Shown: one piece after another, positions 26,673-33,414 of the stretch
Layout of the letters: every line of letters starts with the position of its first letter
Position numbering within the stretch: the first letter of the stretch is position 1
Source: Verrucomicrobium sp. BvORR106
GTDB taxonomy: Bacteria; Verrucomicrobiota; Verrucomicrobiia; Verrucomicrobiales; Verrucomicrobiaceae
Length of the DNA stretch: 64,000 bases
NCBI RefSeq assembly: GCF_000739655.1
Contig: NZ_BATR01000112.1
Coordinates: 1-64,000 of the forward strand
Direction: 5' to 3'
The notes under the pieces: generated by a model
Told to the model about the DNA's origin: nothing
Seen by the model: only the letters and a program-made list of their open reading frames with translations
The model's database searches: none
Position numbers and translations under genes: made by a program

Positions 26673-27191
26673 GGCTTCGCAGCCTTTGGCGAGGTGGTGG
26701 AAAGGTCGGTCAAGAATTCGGTGGATGAAGTGGCAGAGGCTGCGGTAAAGAAAGCGGATGATCTGCTCAGTGACAGTGCAAAGAAGACGGCGCAGGAGTC
26801 GACCTCGCATGCAGATGAGGCGGCTGAAGAGGCCGCAAAGACGACAGCACAACATTCTGCGATACTACGGAAGAATCTTGAAGATGCCGGTCGCCCTATT
26901 CTCCCAAATGAAGACGCGGCACATATTGTCGCGAGCGGTCATCCGCGTCATGCTGAGGCGAGGGGAATCCTTGATCGGGCGGGAATTGGGGTGGATGATG
27001 CAATTAACGGAGGCGGACTCCCGAGTAACACAAAAGTGCCGAATCCTCTTGGGAAAACGACCCGCAACCAGACGCACACGCATTCAAGCATGGACAAAGT
27101 AACTCGAGAATTGCGTCAGGCCGAGCGAGATGGAACAGTTCATGACATGTTGAGTGACATTGAGAGCCGTCGCCAATCAGGTAACTTTTAA
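26667..27191 (+). CDS. orphan polymorphic-toxin tip with AHH-type nuclease domain
   Basis: A 174-residue fragment. Residues 1-75 are Ala/Lys/Glu-rich helix (VVERSVKNSVDEVAEAAVKK), as in the pre-toxin linkers of large secreted toxins. The C-terminal ~95 residues fit the AHH subgroup of HNH/endonuclease-VII-like toxins: EDAAHIVASGHPRHAEARGI, LDRAGIGVDDAINGGGLPSN, then a late THTHSSMDKVTREL. The usual A-H-H-I-V is A-A-H-I-V here, so one motif His is missing and activity is uncertain. No secretion domain is attached: the frame reads upstream without an ATG to a stop at 26601. The ATG at 26667 is the only obvious start. The imm11-like gene 10 bp downstream is the likely partner. Confidence 0.62.
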   Translation: MRGFAAFGEVVERSVKNSVDEVAEAAVKKADDLLSDSAKKTAQESTSHADEAAEEAAKTTAQHSAILRKNLEDAGRPILPNEDAAHIVASGHPRHAEARGILDRAGIGVDDAINGGGLPSNTKVPNPLGKTTRNQTHTHSSMDKVTRELRQAERDGTVHDMLSDIESRRQSGNF

Positions 27192-27201
27192 AGGCACACG
27201 T

Positions 27202-27771
27202 ATGACGATTTACCGAATAGAACCGGATGTTGACAATTATTGCAGCCTCCTGCTAGCCGATCCGGTTATGTCTGCATCCAGTCTGATGGCTTTCGATGGG
27301 ACATCGAGGGCGGATCAGTGGGATCAGCCGATGACTACTGTAGTGGACAATGCTGATGCGCCCCTGCCCGACATTCTGGATATCGGTGCTGGCAATCTCG
27401 TTCTTCATGGTCGAGCCTCTAAGCTCATTAGAGATGAGCTGGCTTGTTACTGCGAGTTGCTGCCTGTGTTTTGGCCGGAAAATAGAGGCGAGGTTGTAAA
27501 CGTTCTCGGACTCAGCGATTGCCTTGACGCCGAGTCGTCCAAATGGGTGATTGGTGCTCAATCCGGTAAGCGGATCAGAATCGAGAAGTATGAGTTCCTA
27601 AAGCACAAAGTTCCCGAGAGAATCGTGTTCAAAATTCCGGAGAGGCGGTTTGAAACTTTCTGCACGGATAGGTTCGCCGAGTTTTTGAAGGTGCATAACC
27701 TTCGGGGAATCAACTTAGTTCCAGTGTGGATAAGTAGCTCCGATTCGCCGCCACCAACCGCGCGTGACTGA
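27202..27771 (+). CDS. imm11/DUF1629-like immunity protein
   Basis: A 189-residue cytosolic protein starting 10 bp after the toxin tip. The pattern resembles imm11-family proteins (Imm11/Imm43-type, DUF1629): an N-terminal strand MTIYRIEPD, a helix LVLHGRASKLIRDELACYCE preceding ELLPVFW, then VVNVLGLSDCLDAESSKWV, and a late strand-helix RIVFKIPERRFETFCTDRFA with GINLVPVWI. Such proteins protect against contact-dependent or type VI-delivered nucleases. The family assignment is by pattern; the pairing is inferred from adjacency. Confidence 0.6.
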   Translation: MTIYRIEPDVDNYCSLLLADPVMSASSLMAFDGTSRADQWDQPMTTVVDNADAPLPDILDIGAGNLVLHGRASKLIRDELACYCELLPVFWPENRGEVVNVLGLSDCLDAESSKWVIGAQSGKRIRIEKYEFLKHKVPERIVFKIPERRFETFCTDRFAEFLKVHNLRGINLVPVWISSSDSPPPTARD

Positions 27772-27775
27772 GCTC

Positions 27776-27979
27776 ATGAATACATATTGTCTGCCTTCTG
27801 TCGGGAGCGGTGTTGCGATGCTAGAAGACAGGCTATTTTCGGCGCCATTTACCAGGGCGCAGGTAAATCAACTCTATGACAACTACATCAATAATCGGCT
27901 CAACAAAGGTCGGGGGACAGTTGCAGAATCGGACTTCTATTTTTCTGAAGCCCAATTCAAAAGAGAAACCGGACGCTAG
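27776..27979 (+). CDS. short orphan reading frame in the toxin array
   Basis: 67 residues (from ATG 27776; a GTG at 27764 overlaps the imm11-like stop). The copy D boundary motif lies inside it and reads as LEDRLFS. The remainder (FTRAQVNQLYDNYINNRLNK) is polar and helical. It may be a remnant of a larger toxin C-terminus rather than a functional gene. Confidence 0.35.
   Translation: MNTYCLPSVGSGVAMLEDRLFSAPFTRAQVNQLYDNYINNRLNKGRGTVAESDFYFSEAQFKRETGR
27820..27836 (+). repeat. cassette-boundary motif, copy D (partial)
   Basis: GCTAGAAGACAGGCTAT, matching the core of copies A, B, C and E but lacking the GCGG end. Confidence 0.5.
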
Positions 27980-28013
27980 TCGTGCTCAGCTAAGGCGAGG
28001 CGCATCAACGCGC

Positions 28014-28433
28014 TTGCCGCTGATTTTATGTTGGGTTGCATTGTGCGCCGGGCTTTCTGACAGAAAGCTTTGTGGTGAATCACCGTCTCAAGTGATAGTC
28101 GTAGATCAAATCCATGGTGCTTGGGCTGACTGTGATGGGAATGAGGCCTTGCTTGTTTTCTACCCCGGGGGCAAGGTTCTTGCGACTCAATCAAAGGTAG
28201 TGGACCTTCCTTTGTCCAATTGGCATGTCGTCGGATCTTGGCGGTCCTTGGGCACTGAAAGATATGAAGTTCGCTGGCCTGATCAAGAACCGCAGGTATT
28301 CAATTTTGATCCCAAATCGCATGACGTTCTCCTCTCTCCACATGGATCATGCTCGATCAAAATGGGCAGTCCTAAGCACCTCGATGCTGTCAGGGCCTGG
28401 GCTGCGAGAGCGAGAGACGATCGGGGCAAATAG
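28014..28433 (+). CDS. small secreted protein of unknown function
   Basis: About 139 residues if translation starts at the TTG at 28014 (MPLILCWVALCAGLSDRKLC, a signal-like run). The frame is open from 27876, where an ATG overlaps the previous reading frame out of frame, so the start is unsure. The mature part has a lipocalin-like rhythm: IHGAWADCDGNEALLVFYPG, WHVVGSWRSLGTERYEVRWP and PQVFNFDPKSHDVLLSP. No named family was recognised. Confidence 0.45.
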   Translation: MPLILCWVALCAGLSDRKLCGESPSQVIVVDQIHGAWADCDGNEALLVFYPGGKVLATQSKVVDLPLSNWHVVGSWRSLGTERYEVRWPDQEPQVFNFDPKSHDVLLSPHGSCSIKMGSPKHLDAVRAWAARARDDRGK

Positions 28434-28446
28434 TCGGTCTATTGAA

Positions 28447-28468
28447 GTGCCAGGAGACAGGCTATTGC
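28447..28468 (+). repeat. cassette-boundary motif, copy E (partial)
   Basis: GTGCCAGGAGACAGGCTATT then GC, sharing GCCAnGAGACAGGCTAT with the other copies. It sits 29 bp before the second SUKH-like start. Confidence 0.5.
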
Positions 28469-28477
28469 AGCAGCTTC

Positions 28478-29189
28478 TGTTGGCGACTGGAGACTGATGA
28501 GCCAGTTTTTGGGGCAACTCGAGCTAACGCCAGCATCCAATCTGCTCATTCCACGTCACCAGATGAAATATGACTTCGGATTCTTTGAGGAGTTCTCCCG
28601 TCGGCGCAGAAGGCTCTTCGGGTCGCAGGTGGCAGTTGAATCTGCAATGACTGGGTACTTCGGTTCAGGCCGGGCCGCAAACGACGAGCTACAAGGGACC
28701 TCGAGACCGGAAGGGGACGTCTTCTACTCCCAAGGTGCTTATTTCAAAGGCGGAGGCAGTATCGCTGACCTGGAATCCACTTTGAGCACCAAGTTGCCCG
28801 AGGACTTTGCGCAATTCCATGAAGAGTATGGGGAAAGTCTGATCGTAACGCGTAGCGAGCCAATACTGCTCTACCCGACCTCTCGAGTCGTTGCGGACTA
28901 TCTGGATGATGTTGATGAAGCATCGCTAGAGGGGCGCTTCTTTCGCTTCGCTTGCTACCAGGACCCTCTCTACCTGGGGCTTCGCCTGGATGGGCAAAAC
29001 AAGGTATGGGAGGTGGTGCGTTGTACCTATGGCTTGCTGTATGGTGAGATGGTTAGTTCACAAGGGCGGCGTACTGTGGTTGCCTCGTCCTTTTATCAAT
29101 GGCTCAGGCATTTGGTTGATTCGGACGGTTTCCCGGATGAGATCTATCCTCGCGATGGCTTCACTCCATACCATGAGGTGCTTGAGTGA
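28478..29189. repeat. direct repeat unit 2 (SUKH-like gene), partner 25415-26126
   Basis: Second 712-bp unit; see unit 1. The copies lie 3063 bp apart in the same orientation, so recombination between them would delete or duplicate the whole toxin/immunity block. Confidence 0.85.
28497..29189 (+). CDS. SUKH (SMI1/KNR4)-like immunity protein, copy 2
   Basis: A 230-residue paralogue of the gene at 25434. Differences cluster in the first ~110 residues (for example ELTPASN for ELTTASN and GRAANDELQGTSRPEGDVFY for ARAASDELQGISGPEGDVFC). Residues ~120-182 are identical, and a few changes occur around residue 183 (YGEMVSSQ for YSEMVAPQ). Such mosaic divergence suggests either gene conversion of the 3' part or selection on the N-terminal region. 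No toxin gene is directly upstream of this copy. Confidence 0.62.
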   Translation: MSQFLGQLELTPASNLLIPRHQMKYDFGFFEEFSRRRRRLFGSQVAVESAMTGYFGSGRAANDELQGTSRPEGDVFYSQGAYFKGGGSIADLESTLSTKLPEDFAQFHEEYGESLIVTRSEPILLYPTSRVVADYLDDVDEASLEGRFFRFACYQDPLYLGLRLDGQNKVWEVVRCTYGLLYGEMVSSQGRRTVVASSFYQWLRHLVDSDGFPDEIYPRDGFTPYHEVLE

Positions 29190-29200
29190 CATGAAGTAAA

Positions 29201-29223
29201 GCGCCACAGGACAGGCTATGCGG
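29201..29223 (+). repeat. cassette-boundary motif, copy B
   Basis: GCGCCACAGGACAGGCTATG then CGG, 11 bp after the second SUKH-like stop. Eighteen of nineteen bases from CCACA to GCGG match copy A. Confidence 0.6.
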
Positions 29224-29346
29224 AACTACCGCTCTTGCATCTCCCTATTCAGACCAGAAGTGATTTGCTTGGAGGGAACTTGTGGACTTGTTTATAGTGC
29301 GAACTTCAAATCCATCGGCAAAAAGGTGCTTTATTCCAATTCAGCA

Positions 29347-30051
29347 ATGAATCGCTTGCGGAACATTTTGATCCTCTCTGTGCTTTGGCTATCCTTGGGC
29401 GGATTAAGTAGCGTGCTTGCTGTGACGGAGTCACTGAGTGAATCGGTTTTGGCAGATCTTGACGGGAGTGTTCGCCTCGTACTGGCGCGGCTTGATCATC
29501 ACGATGGGGAAACAGCTTGGGCAGCCAGCCTTGATGCGAAGACCAAGGTTTGGAAGATGGGTGACACCGCGGATCTTGGGTATGCCATGCTTGTCGTTCG
29601 TGGGCTCGAAGAGCGTAAGAGGAAGGATGAAACTTTTGTTCTGAAGTCCACGCTGCTGGTTGAGGAGCTTCTTAGGAGTTTGGCAAACAGTCCTAATGTG
29701 GCACCTGTTCTCGTGCCTGTACTCCGCAGTTGGATGGCTGACCTTGCGGATGGAAAGTTGCAAGAGCCAAGCCCTGGGGTGATCAGGGCGGTTGCCACCT
29801 ATTTGGTTGTCGTAGATGAGGCTGGGAATCGGGAATTCCTTGAGAAAGTCGCGAAGGATATGGAAGTTCGCGAACAATCCGAGGAGCGCTATTGGCGGAA
29901 TGGTGAGCGGGTGCGCTATGCACTGAAACACAAGGGCGATGGCAGCTATGTTCTGTCAATGCCAATGCACCAATGGTGTGGGAAGATTGTGGAACATGCC
30001 AGGAGAGATGCTGGTGTGAAATCCGCCCAGGGTGAAAATGCCACGAGATAG
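29347..30051 (+). CDS. secreted helical-repeat protein of unknown function
   Basis: About 234 residues from MNRLRNILILSVLWLSLGGL, a signal peptide ending near VLAVTES. The frame opens at 29218, inside boundary motif B, but that extension lacks a signal and is less likely. The mature part is helical (ESVLADLDGSVRLVLARLDH, LLVEELLRSLANSPNVAPVL, IRAVATYLVVVDEAGN). The stop lies inside motif C. No family was recognised. Confidence 0.5.
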   Translation: MNRLRNILILSVLWLSLGGLSSVLAVTESLSESVLADLDGSVRLVLARLDHHDGETAWAASLDAKTKVWKMGDTADLGYAMLVVRGLEERKRKDETFVLKSTLLVEELLRSLANSPNVAPVLVPVLRSWMADLADGKLQEPSPGVIRAVATYLVVVDEAGNREFLEKVAKDMEVREQSEERYWRNGERVRYALKHKGDGSYVLSMPMHQWCGKIVEHARRDAGVKSAQGENATR

Positions 30052-30062
30052 GCTATGCGGAC
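30038..30062 (+). repeat. cassette-boundary motif, copy C
   Basis: ATGCCACGAGATAGGCTATG then CGG, with one transition from copy A in the core. It marks the right end of the array; the TetR operator begins about 35 bp further on. Confidence 0.58.
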
Positions 30063-30094
30063 GCCGCATCATCTCGATGACCAAAAGGCGTGAA

Positions 30095-30120
30095 ATTATT
30101 ATTGACTGATTAGTCCAAAA
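30095..30120. promoter_or_regulatory. TetR-type operator upstream of the tetR gene
   Basis: Palindrome-like TTGACTGATTAGTCCAA (30102-30118) inside a longer stretch ATTATTGACYRATYAGTCCA shared with 30741-30761. It ends 17 bp before the start codon, a position fit for autorepression. Confidence 0.68.
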
Positions 30121-30135
30121 TGCAACATTGGTCCC

Positions 30136-30723
30136 ATGGCAAGGCCAAGAGAGTTTGATCGGGAGCAAGCGCTGGAGGGCGCTTTGGAGCTTTTTTGGCA
30201 GAAGGGATTCAATCAGGCGTCGACTGATGAACTTCTCGACGCCATGCAAATCCGACGTCAAAGCCTCTACAATGCCTTCGGAGATAAACGAAAGCTCTTC
30301 TTGGAAACCCTCGAACGCTATTGTGCGCGGAGCATTTCCGGGCATGTCTCGCTTCTCAACCAATCCACCTCACCGCTCGACGGAATCCAGGATGTCATGT
30401 TCAGCGTGATTCGGGAGGATAACAGCGCACGGCTCAGGGGCTGCATGGGCGTCAACTCAGTCTGCGAGTTTGGAAACTCCGATCCTGAAGTCGCAGAAAT
30501 TCGAGATCGATTTGCATCGATCCTTCAGATACGACTAGTCGCAGCGTTTCGCGATGGCCAAGCCAGTGGAGAGGTTGATCTGAACATGGATCCTAACGAG
30601 GCAGCTACTTTCGTCCAAATGACTCTGAGTGCCCTTCAAGTCGGCGCACGCGTTGGGGCGGACATTGCCACTCTCCGGGCCCAAGCTCAGTTTGCGATCA
30701 ATCGCTTGAGGTCACGTCTCTAA
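30136..30723 (+). CDS. TetR/AcrR-family transcriptional regulator
   Basis: A 195-residue repressor. The N-terminal helix-turn-helix is FDREQALEGALELFWQKGFN followed by TDELLDAMQIRRQSLYNAFG, a standard TetR domain; the C-terminal ~140 residues form the ligand pocket (CMGVNSVCEFGNSDPEVAEI). Identical operator-like palindromes lie before this gene and before the SDR gene 45 bp downstream, so it probably represses itself and the redox operon until a small organic ligand binds. It belongs to the subgroup that often sits beside short-chain dehydrogenases. Confidence 0.9.
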   Translation: MARPREFDREQALEGALELFWQKGFNQASTDELLDAMQIRRQSLYNAFGDKRKLFLETLERYCARSISGHVSLLNQSTSPLDGIQDVMFSVIREDNSARLRGCMGVNSVCEFGNSDPEVAEIRDRFASILQIRLVAAFRDGQASGEVDLNMDPNEAATFVQMTLSALQVGARVGADIATLRAQAQFAINRLRSRL

Positions 30724-30740
30724 CGCTATTTTTTTGACCT

Positions 30741-30763
30741 ATTATTGACCAATCAGTCCATAA
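30741..30763. promoter_or_regulatory. TetR-type operator upstream of the SDR gene
   Basis: ATTATTGACCAATCAGTCCA (30741-30760), matching 18 of 20 bases of the site before tetR. The half-sites TTGAC...GTCCA are conserved. It ends 6-8 bp before the SDR start codon and would block initiation. Confidence 0.68.
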
Positions 30764-30767
30764 CAAT

Positions 30768-31508
30768 ATGCAAACAACAACCCATACACAAACCCCGACA
30801 GCGCTCGTCTTCGGTGGATCACGCGGCATCGGCTCTGCTATCGGCCGCCGTCTGGCCAAAGACGGCTCCAATGTCAGTCTGACTTATGTCTCTTCGCCTG
30901 ATCGTGCGATCGAAACCGTCGCTGCAATCGAGGGCATCGGAAGGCAGGCTTTGGCCATTAAAGCCGATAGTGCGAATTCCGCCGACATCCAGAATGCGGT
31001 CCGGCAAACGGTCGATCGCTTCGGGCGGCTCGACACGGTTGTGGTCAATGCGGGCATTCTGCGAACCGGCGATTTTTCATCTGTTGGACTCGATGAACTC
31101 GACTTGATGCTGAACGTCAATGTTCGCGGAGTGTTTTTGGCCATTCAGGCCGCCGCTGCGCATCTTCATCGCGGTGGCAGGATCATCACGATCGGCAGCA
31201 ACACGGCGGTGAGAAGCGGGCATCCCGGGGCGAGTGTGTACAGCATGACGAAAGCGGCGGTGGCCGTCATGGTGAAAGGCATCGCGGTCGATCTCGCTCC
31301 ACGAGGCATCACGATCAACAATATCCAGCCGGGTCCCATCGCCACGGATATGACGAAGGACCTGCTCGATAGCTTGTCTTCGCTCATCCCTCTCCAGCGA
31401 GTGGGTGAACCCGATGAGATCGCGGCTCTCGTATCCTACCTCGCAAGCCCTGAGTCCGGCTACATGACCGGATCGAGTCTGACCATCGACGGCGGCATGG
31501 CCCTCTAA
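30768..31508 (+). CDS. short-chain dehydrogenase/reductase
   Basis: A 246-residue Rossmann-fold enzyme: TALVFGGSRGIGSAIGRRLA (dinucleotide site TGxxxGIG variant GGSRGIG), VVVNAGILRTG (NAG), TIGSNTAVRSGHPGASVYSM with the catalytic Ser and YxxxK (YSMTK), then NNIQPGPIATDM and a classical-SDR C-terminus. It reduces or oxidises a carbonyl/alcohol with NAD(P)H. An operator directly upstream places it under the adjacent TetR. The substrate is unknown. Confidence 0.92.
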   Translation: MQTTTHTQTPTALVFGGSRGIGSAIGRRLAKDGSNVSLTYVSSPDRAIETVAAIEGIGRQALAIKADSANSADIQNAVRQTVDRFGRLDTVVVNAGILRTGDFSSVGLDELDLMLNVNVRGVFLAIQAAAAHLHRGGRIITIGSNTAVRSGHPGASVYSMTKAAVAVMVKGIAVDLAPRGITINNIQPGPIATDMTKDLLDSLSSLIPLQRVGEPDEIAALVSYLASPESGYMTGSSLTIDGGMAL

Positions 31509-31530
31509 ACACTCACACATTCTTGACGAC

Positions 31531-32043
31531 ATGAATCGATTTCAACTCGGTCTGGGAGCGGCCATAGGGATCTCCCTCGTCGGAGTTCTAGCCGCACAGA
31601 TTCTGGCAACGGAACCGAATTCGGAGGCGGCGTCTCCCATTTATGGGGTGGCGCTCCCCGAAGGATTCCGCCGCTGGGAAATGATCGCGCCAGCACTCGA
31701 GGCAGAGCCTCTCAATGAACTTCGCGTAGTGGTCGGAAATGCGCTGGCGGTCAAGGCGTACGAAAGTGGGACGCTGCCTTTCCCGGACGGCTCCGTTTTG
31801 GTCAAGCTCGCGTGGAAACGTGTTCCGTCACCGGAATTCGAGCCGGCGTCCATTCCCGGCCAGGCCACGACGGTACAGGTCATGGTCAAGGACTCGAAAA
31901 AATATTCGGATTCCGGCGGTTGGGGCTTCGGCCGATTCGTTGACGGCAAACCTGTTGACCGGCTTCAACACCAGTCATGCTTCTCCTGCCATCAAGCGCG
32001 AGTTCAAAACCACGACTTCGTCTTCACCCGATTCGCCAAGTAA
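31531..32043 (+). CDS. cytochrome P460-like exported c-type haem protein
   Basis: A 170-residue protein with an N-terminal signal/anchor (LGLGAAIGISLVGVLAAQIL). The P460 domain shows YGVALPEGFRRWEMIAP, LRVVVGNALAVKAYESGTLP, FPDGSVLVKLAWKR and the terminal haem site CFSCHQARVQNHDFVFTRFA. Related proteins bind an unusual haem and can oxidise hydroxylamine or detoxify NO; many occur in organisms that do neither. It follows the SDR by 22 bp, so it is probably in the same TetR-controlled unit. Confidence 0.82.
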   Translation: MNRFQLGLGAAIGISLVGVLAAQILATEPNSEAASPIYGVALPEGFRRWEMIAPALEAEPLNELRVVVGNALAVKAYESGTLPFPDGSVLVKLAWKRVPSPEFEPASIPGQATTVQVMVKDSKKYSDSGGWGFGRFVDGKPVDRLQHQSCFSCHQARVQNHDFVFTRFAK

Positions 32044-32123
32044 TCATCCCGGCAACAAATCTTCACTCTCCGGCTCGTCTGGGAGGGTATCACCTCGAAC
32101 CTCATTGTCATCGAAAGAAACCT

Positions 32124-33158
32124 ATGAACCAGCTCCTCCAACTCCGTCTCCTTACTCGTGCGGTAGTCCTCACCACCCTGACTCTTCAATTTGCCTTGGC
32201 CGGATATACAAATGCGGAATCACCGACCAGCATCTCGTCAGACCGTCCGGTGAAGCCCATCCCATTTGCTCCGTTGAAACAGATCGATGCGGGAGATCTC
32301 AATGTAGGGTATGTCGATGCCGGCCGGCAGGATGGTTCGGTCGTTATTCTCCTTCATGGTTGGCCTTATGACATCGATAGCTTCGCAGAGGTGACGCCAC
32401 TTCTGGTGGCCAAGGGTTATCGCGTGATCGTGCCTTATCTCCGGGGATTCGGAACCACACGGTTTCTGTCGGACGACACCCCGCGCAATGCAGAGCAGGC
32501 CGCGTTCGCCATGGATACCATCGCACTGATGGACGCCCTGAAAATTGACAAGGCCATCATTGGCGGTTTCGATTGGGGCGCTCGCAACGCAAACATCTTC
32601 GCCGCATTGTGGCCGGAGCGTTGCAAGGCTCTTGTCTCTGTGAGCGGCTACCTCATCGGAAGCCAGAAAGCGAATGAGATGCCGCTCCCCCCGGAGGCCG
32701 AACTCTCATGGTGGTATCAGTTCTATTTTTCCACCGAACGCGGCCGCGCAGGTTACGAGAAATATCGAGGCGACTTCGCCCGTCTGATCTGGAAGTCGGC
32801 ATCGCCGAAATGGCAATTCAGCGACGCTACCTTTAACCGGTCAAAGGTAGCCTTCGACAATCCAGATCACGTCGCGATCACAATCAACAACTACCGCTGG
32901 AGGCTTCAACTCGCCGAAGGTGAGGAAAAGTATAAGGATTTGGAAGAACGTCTTGCCAAATTCCCTGTCATCAAAGTCCCGACCATCACCATGGAGGGGG
33001 ACGCCAATGGCGCACCGCACCCAGACCCCGCCTCGTATGCCAAAAAGTTCTCTGGACCTAGCAAACATATCACGCTTCAAGGCGGCATCGGGCATAATCT
33101 TCCGCAGGAGGCCCCGGAGGCGTTTGCGAATGCCATCATCGAGGTCGACGGATATTAG
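32124..33158 (+). CDS. exported epoxide-hydrolase-like alpha/beta hydrolase
   Basis: About 344 residues from ATG 32124, with a signal-like start (LLTRAVVLTTLTLQFALAGY). The oxyanion-hole stretch is VVILLHGWPYDIDSFAEV, the nucleophile elbow IIGGFDWGARNANIFA places an Asp where esterases have Ser, and a late IGHNLPQEAPEAF supplies the catalytic His. Asp nucleophiles mark epoxide hydrolases and haloalkane dehalogenases. It is the third gene of the TetR-controlled group, 80 bp after the P460 gene. Its product should act in the periplasm on an ester-like or epoxide compound. Confidence 0.82.
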   Translation: MNQLLQLRLLTRAVVLTTLTLQFALAGYTNAESPTSISSDRPVKPIPFAPLKQIDAGDLNVGYVDAGRQDGSVVILLHGWPYDIDSFAEVTPLLVAKGYRVIVPYLRGFGTTRFLSDDTPRNAEQAAFAMDTIALMDALKIDKAIIGGFDWGARNANIFAALWPERCKALVSVSGYLIGSQKANEMPLPPEAELSWWYQFYFSTERGRAGYEKYRGDFARLIWKSASPKWQFSDATFNRSKVAFDNPDHVAITINNYRWRLQLAEGEEKYKDLEERLAKFPVIKVPTITMEGDANGAPHPDPASYAKKFSGPSKHITLQGGIGHNLPQEAPEAFANAIIEVDGY

Positions 33159-33162
33159 ACTT

Positions 33163-33327
33163 GTGTATCTGGAAAAGCAGGACGGTCTGGAGCGGGTGCG
33201 CACCCCGGCGGCACGACGAGAGCAGCTACTTGCGGTGTTCGCCCGCAGCGGCCTGAGCGGGGCGCGCTTCACAAGCGTACCCCGGCCGGGCCGGTGTAAA
33301 AAGGAAACGACTTTTCTCATGGCCTGA
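33163..33327 (+). pseudogene. IS66-like small ORF remnant
   Basis: A 54-codon frame from GTG 33163. The start (ERVRTPAARREQLLAVFARS, then GLSGARF) resembles the helix-turn-helix N-terminus of the small IS66-family protein that precedes tnpB and the transposase. After GARF the match ends abruptly and no transposase follows before the phospholipase D gene at 33415. It is probably a decayed insertion at the right end of the acquired block. The family call is from memory of the motif. Confidence 0.5.
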
Positions 33328-33414
33328 GCGGGACCACCTCACGATGAGCCTACTTCCTCCACCTCCGGATGAGGGGGTAAGCGCGAATCGGGGGAGAAGG
33401 TTAACATTCATCTC

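Noticed and set aside
25415-30062. Integron-type cassette array
   Set aside because: The boundary motif lacks the GTTRRRY/RYYYAAC core pairs of attC sites and no integrase gene is visible.
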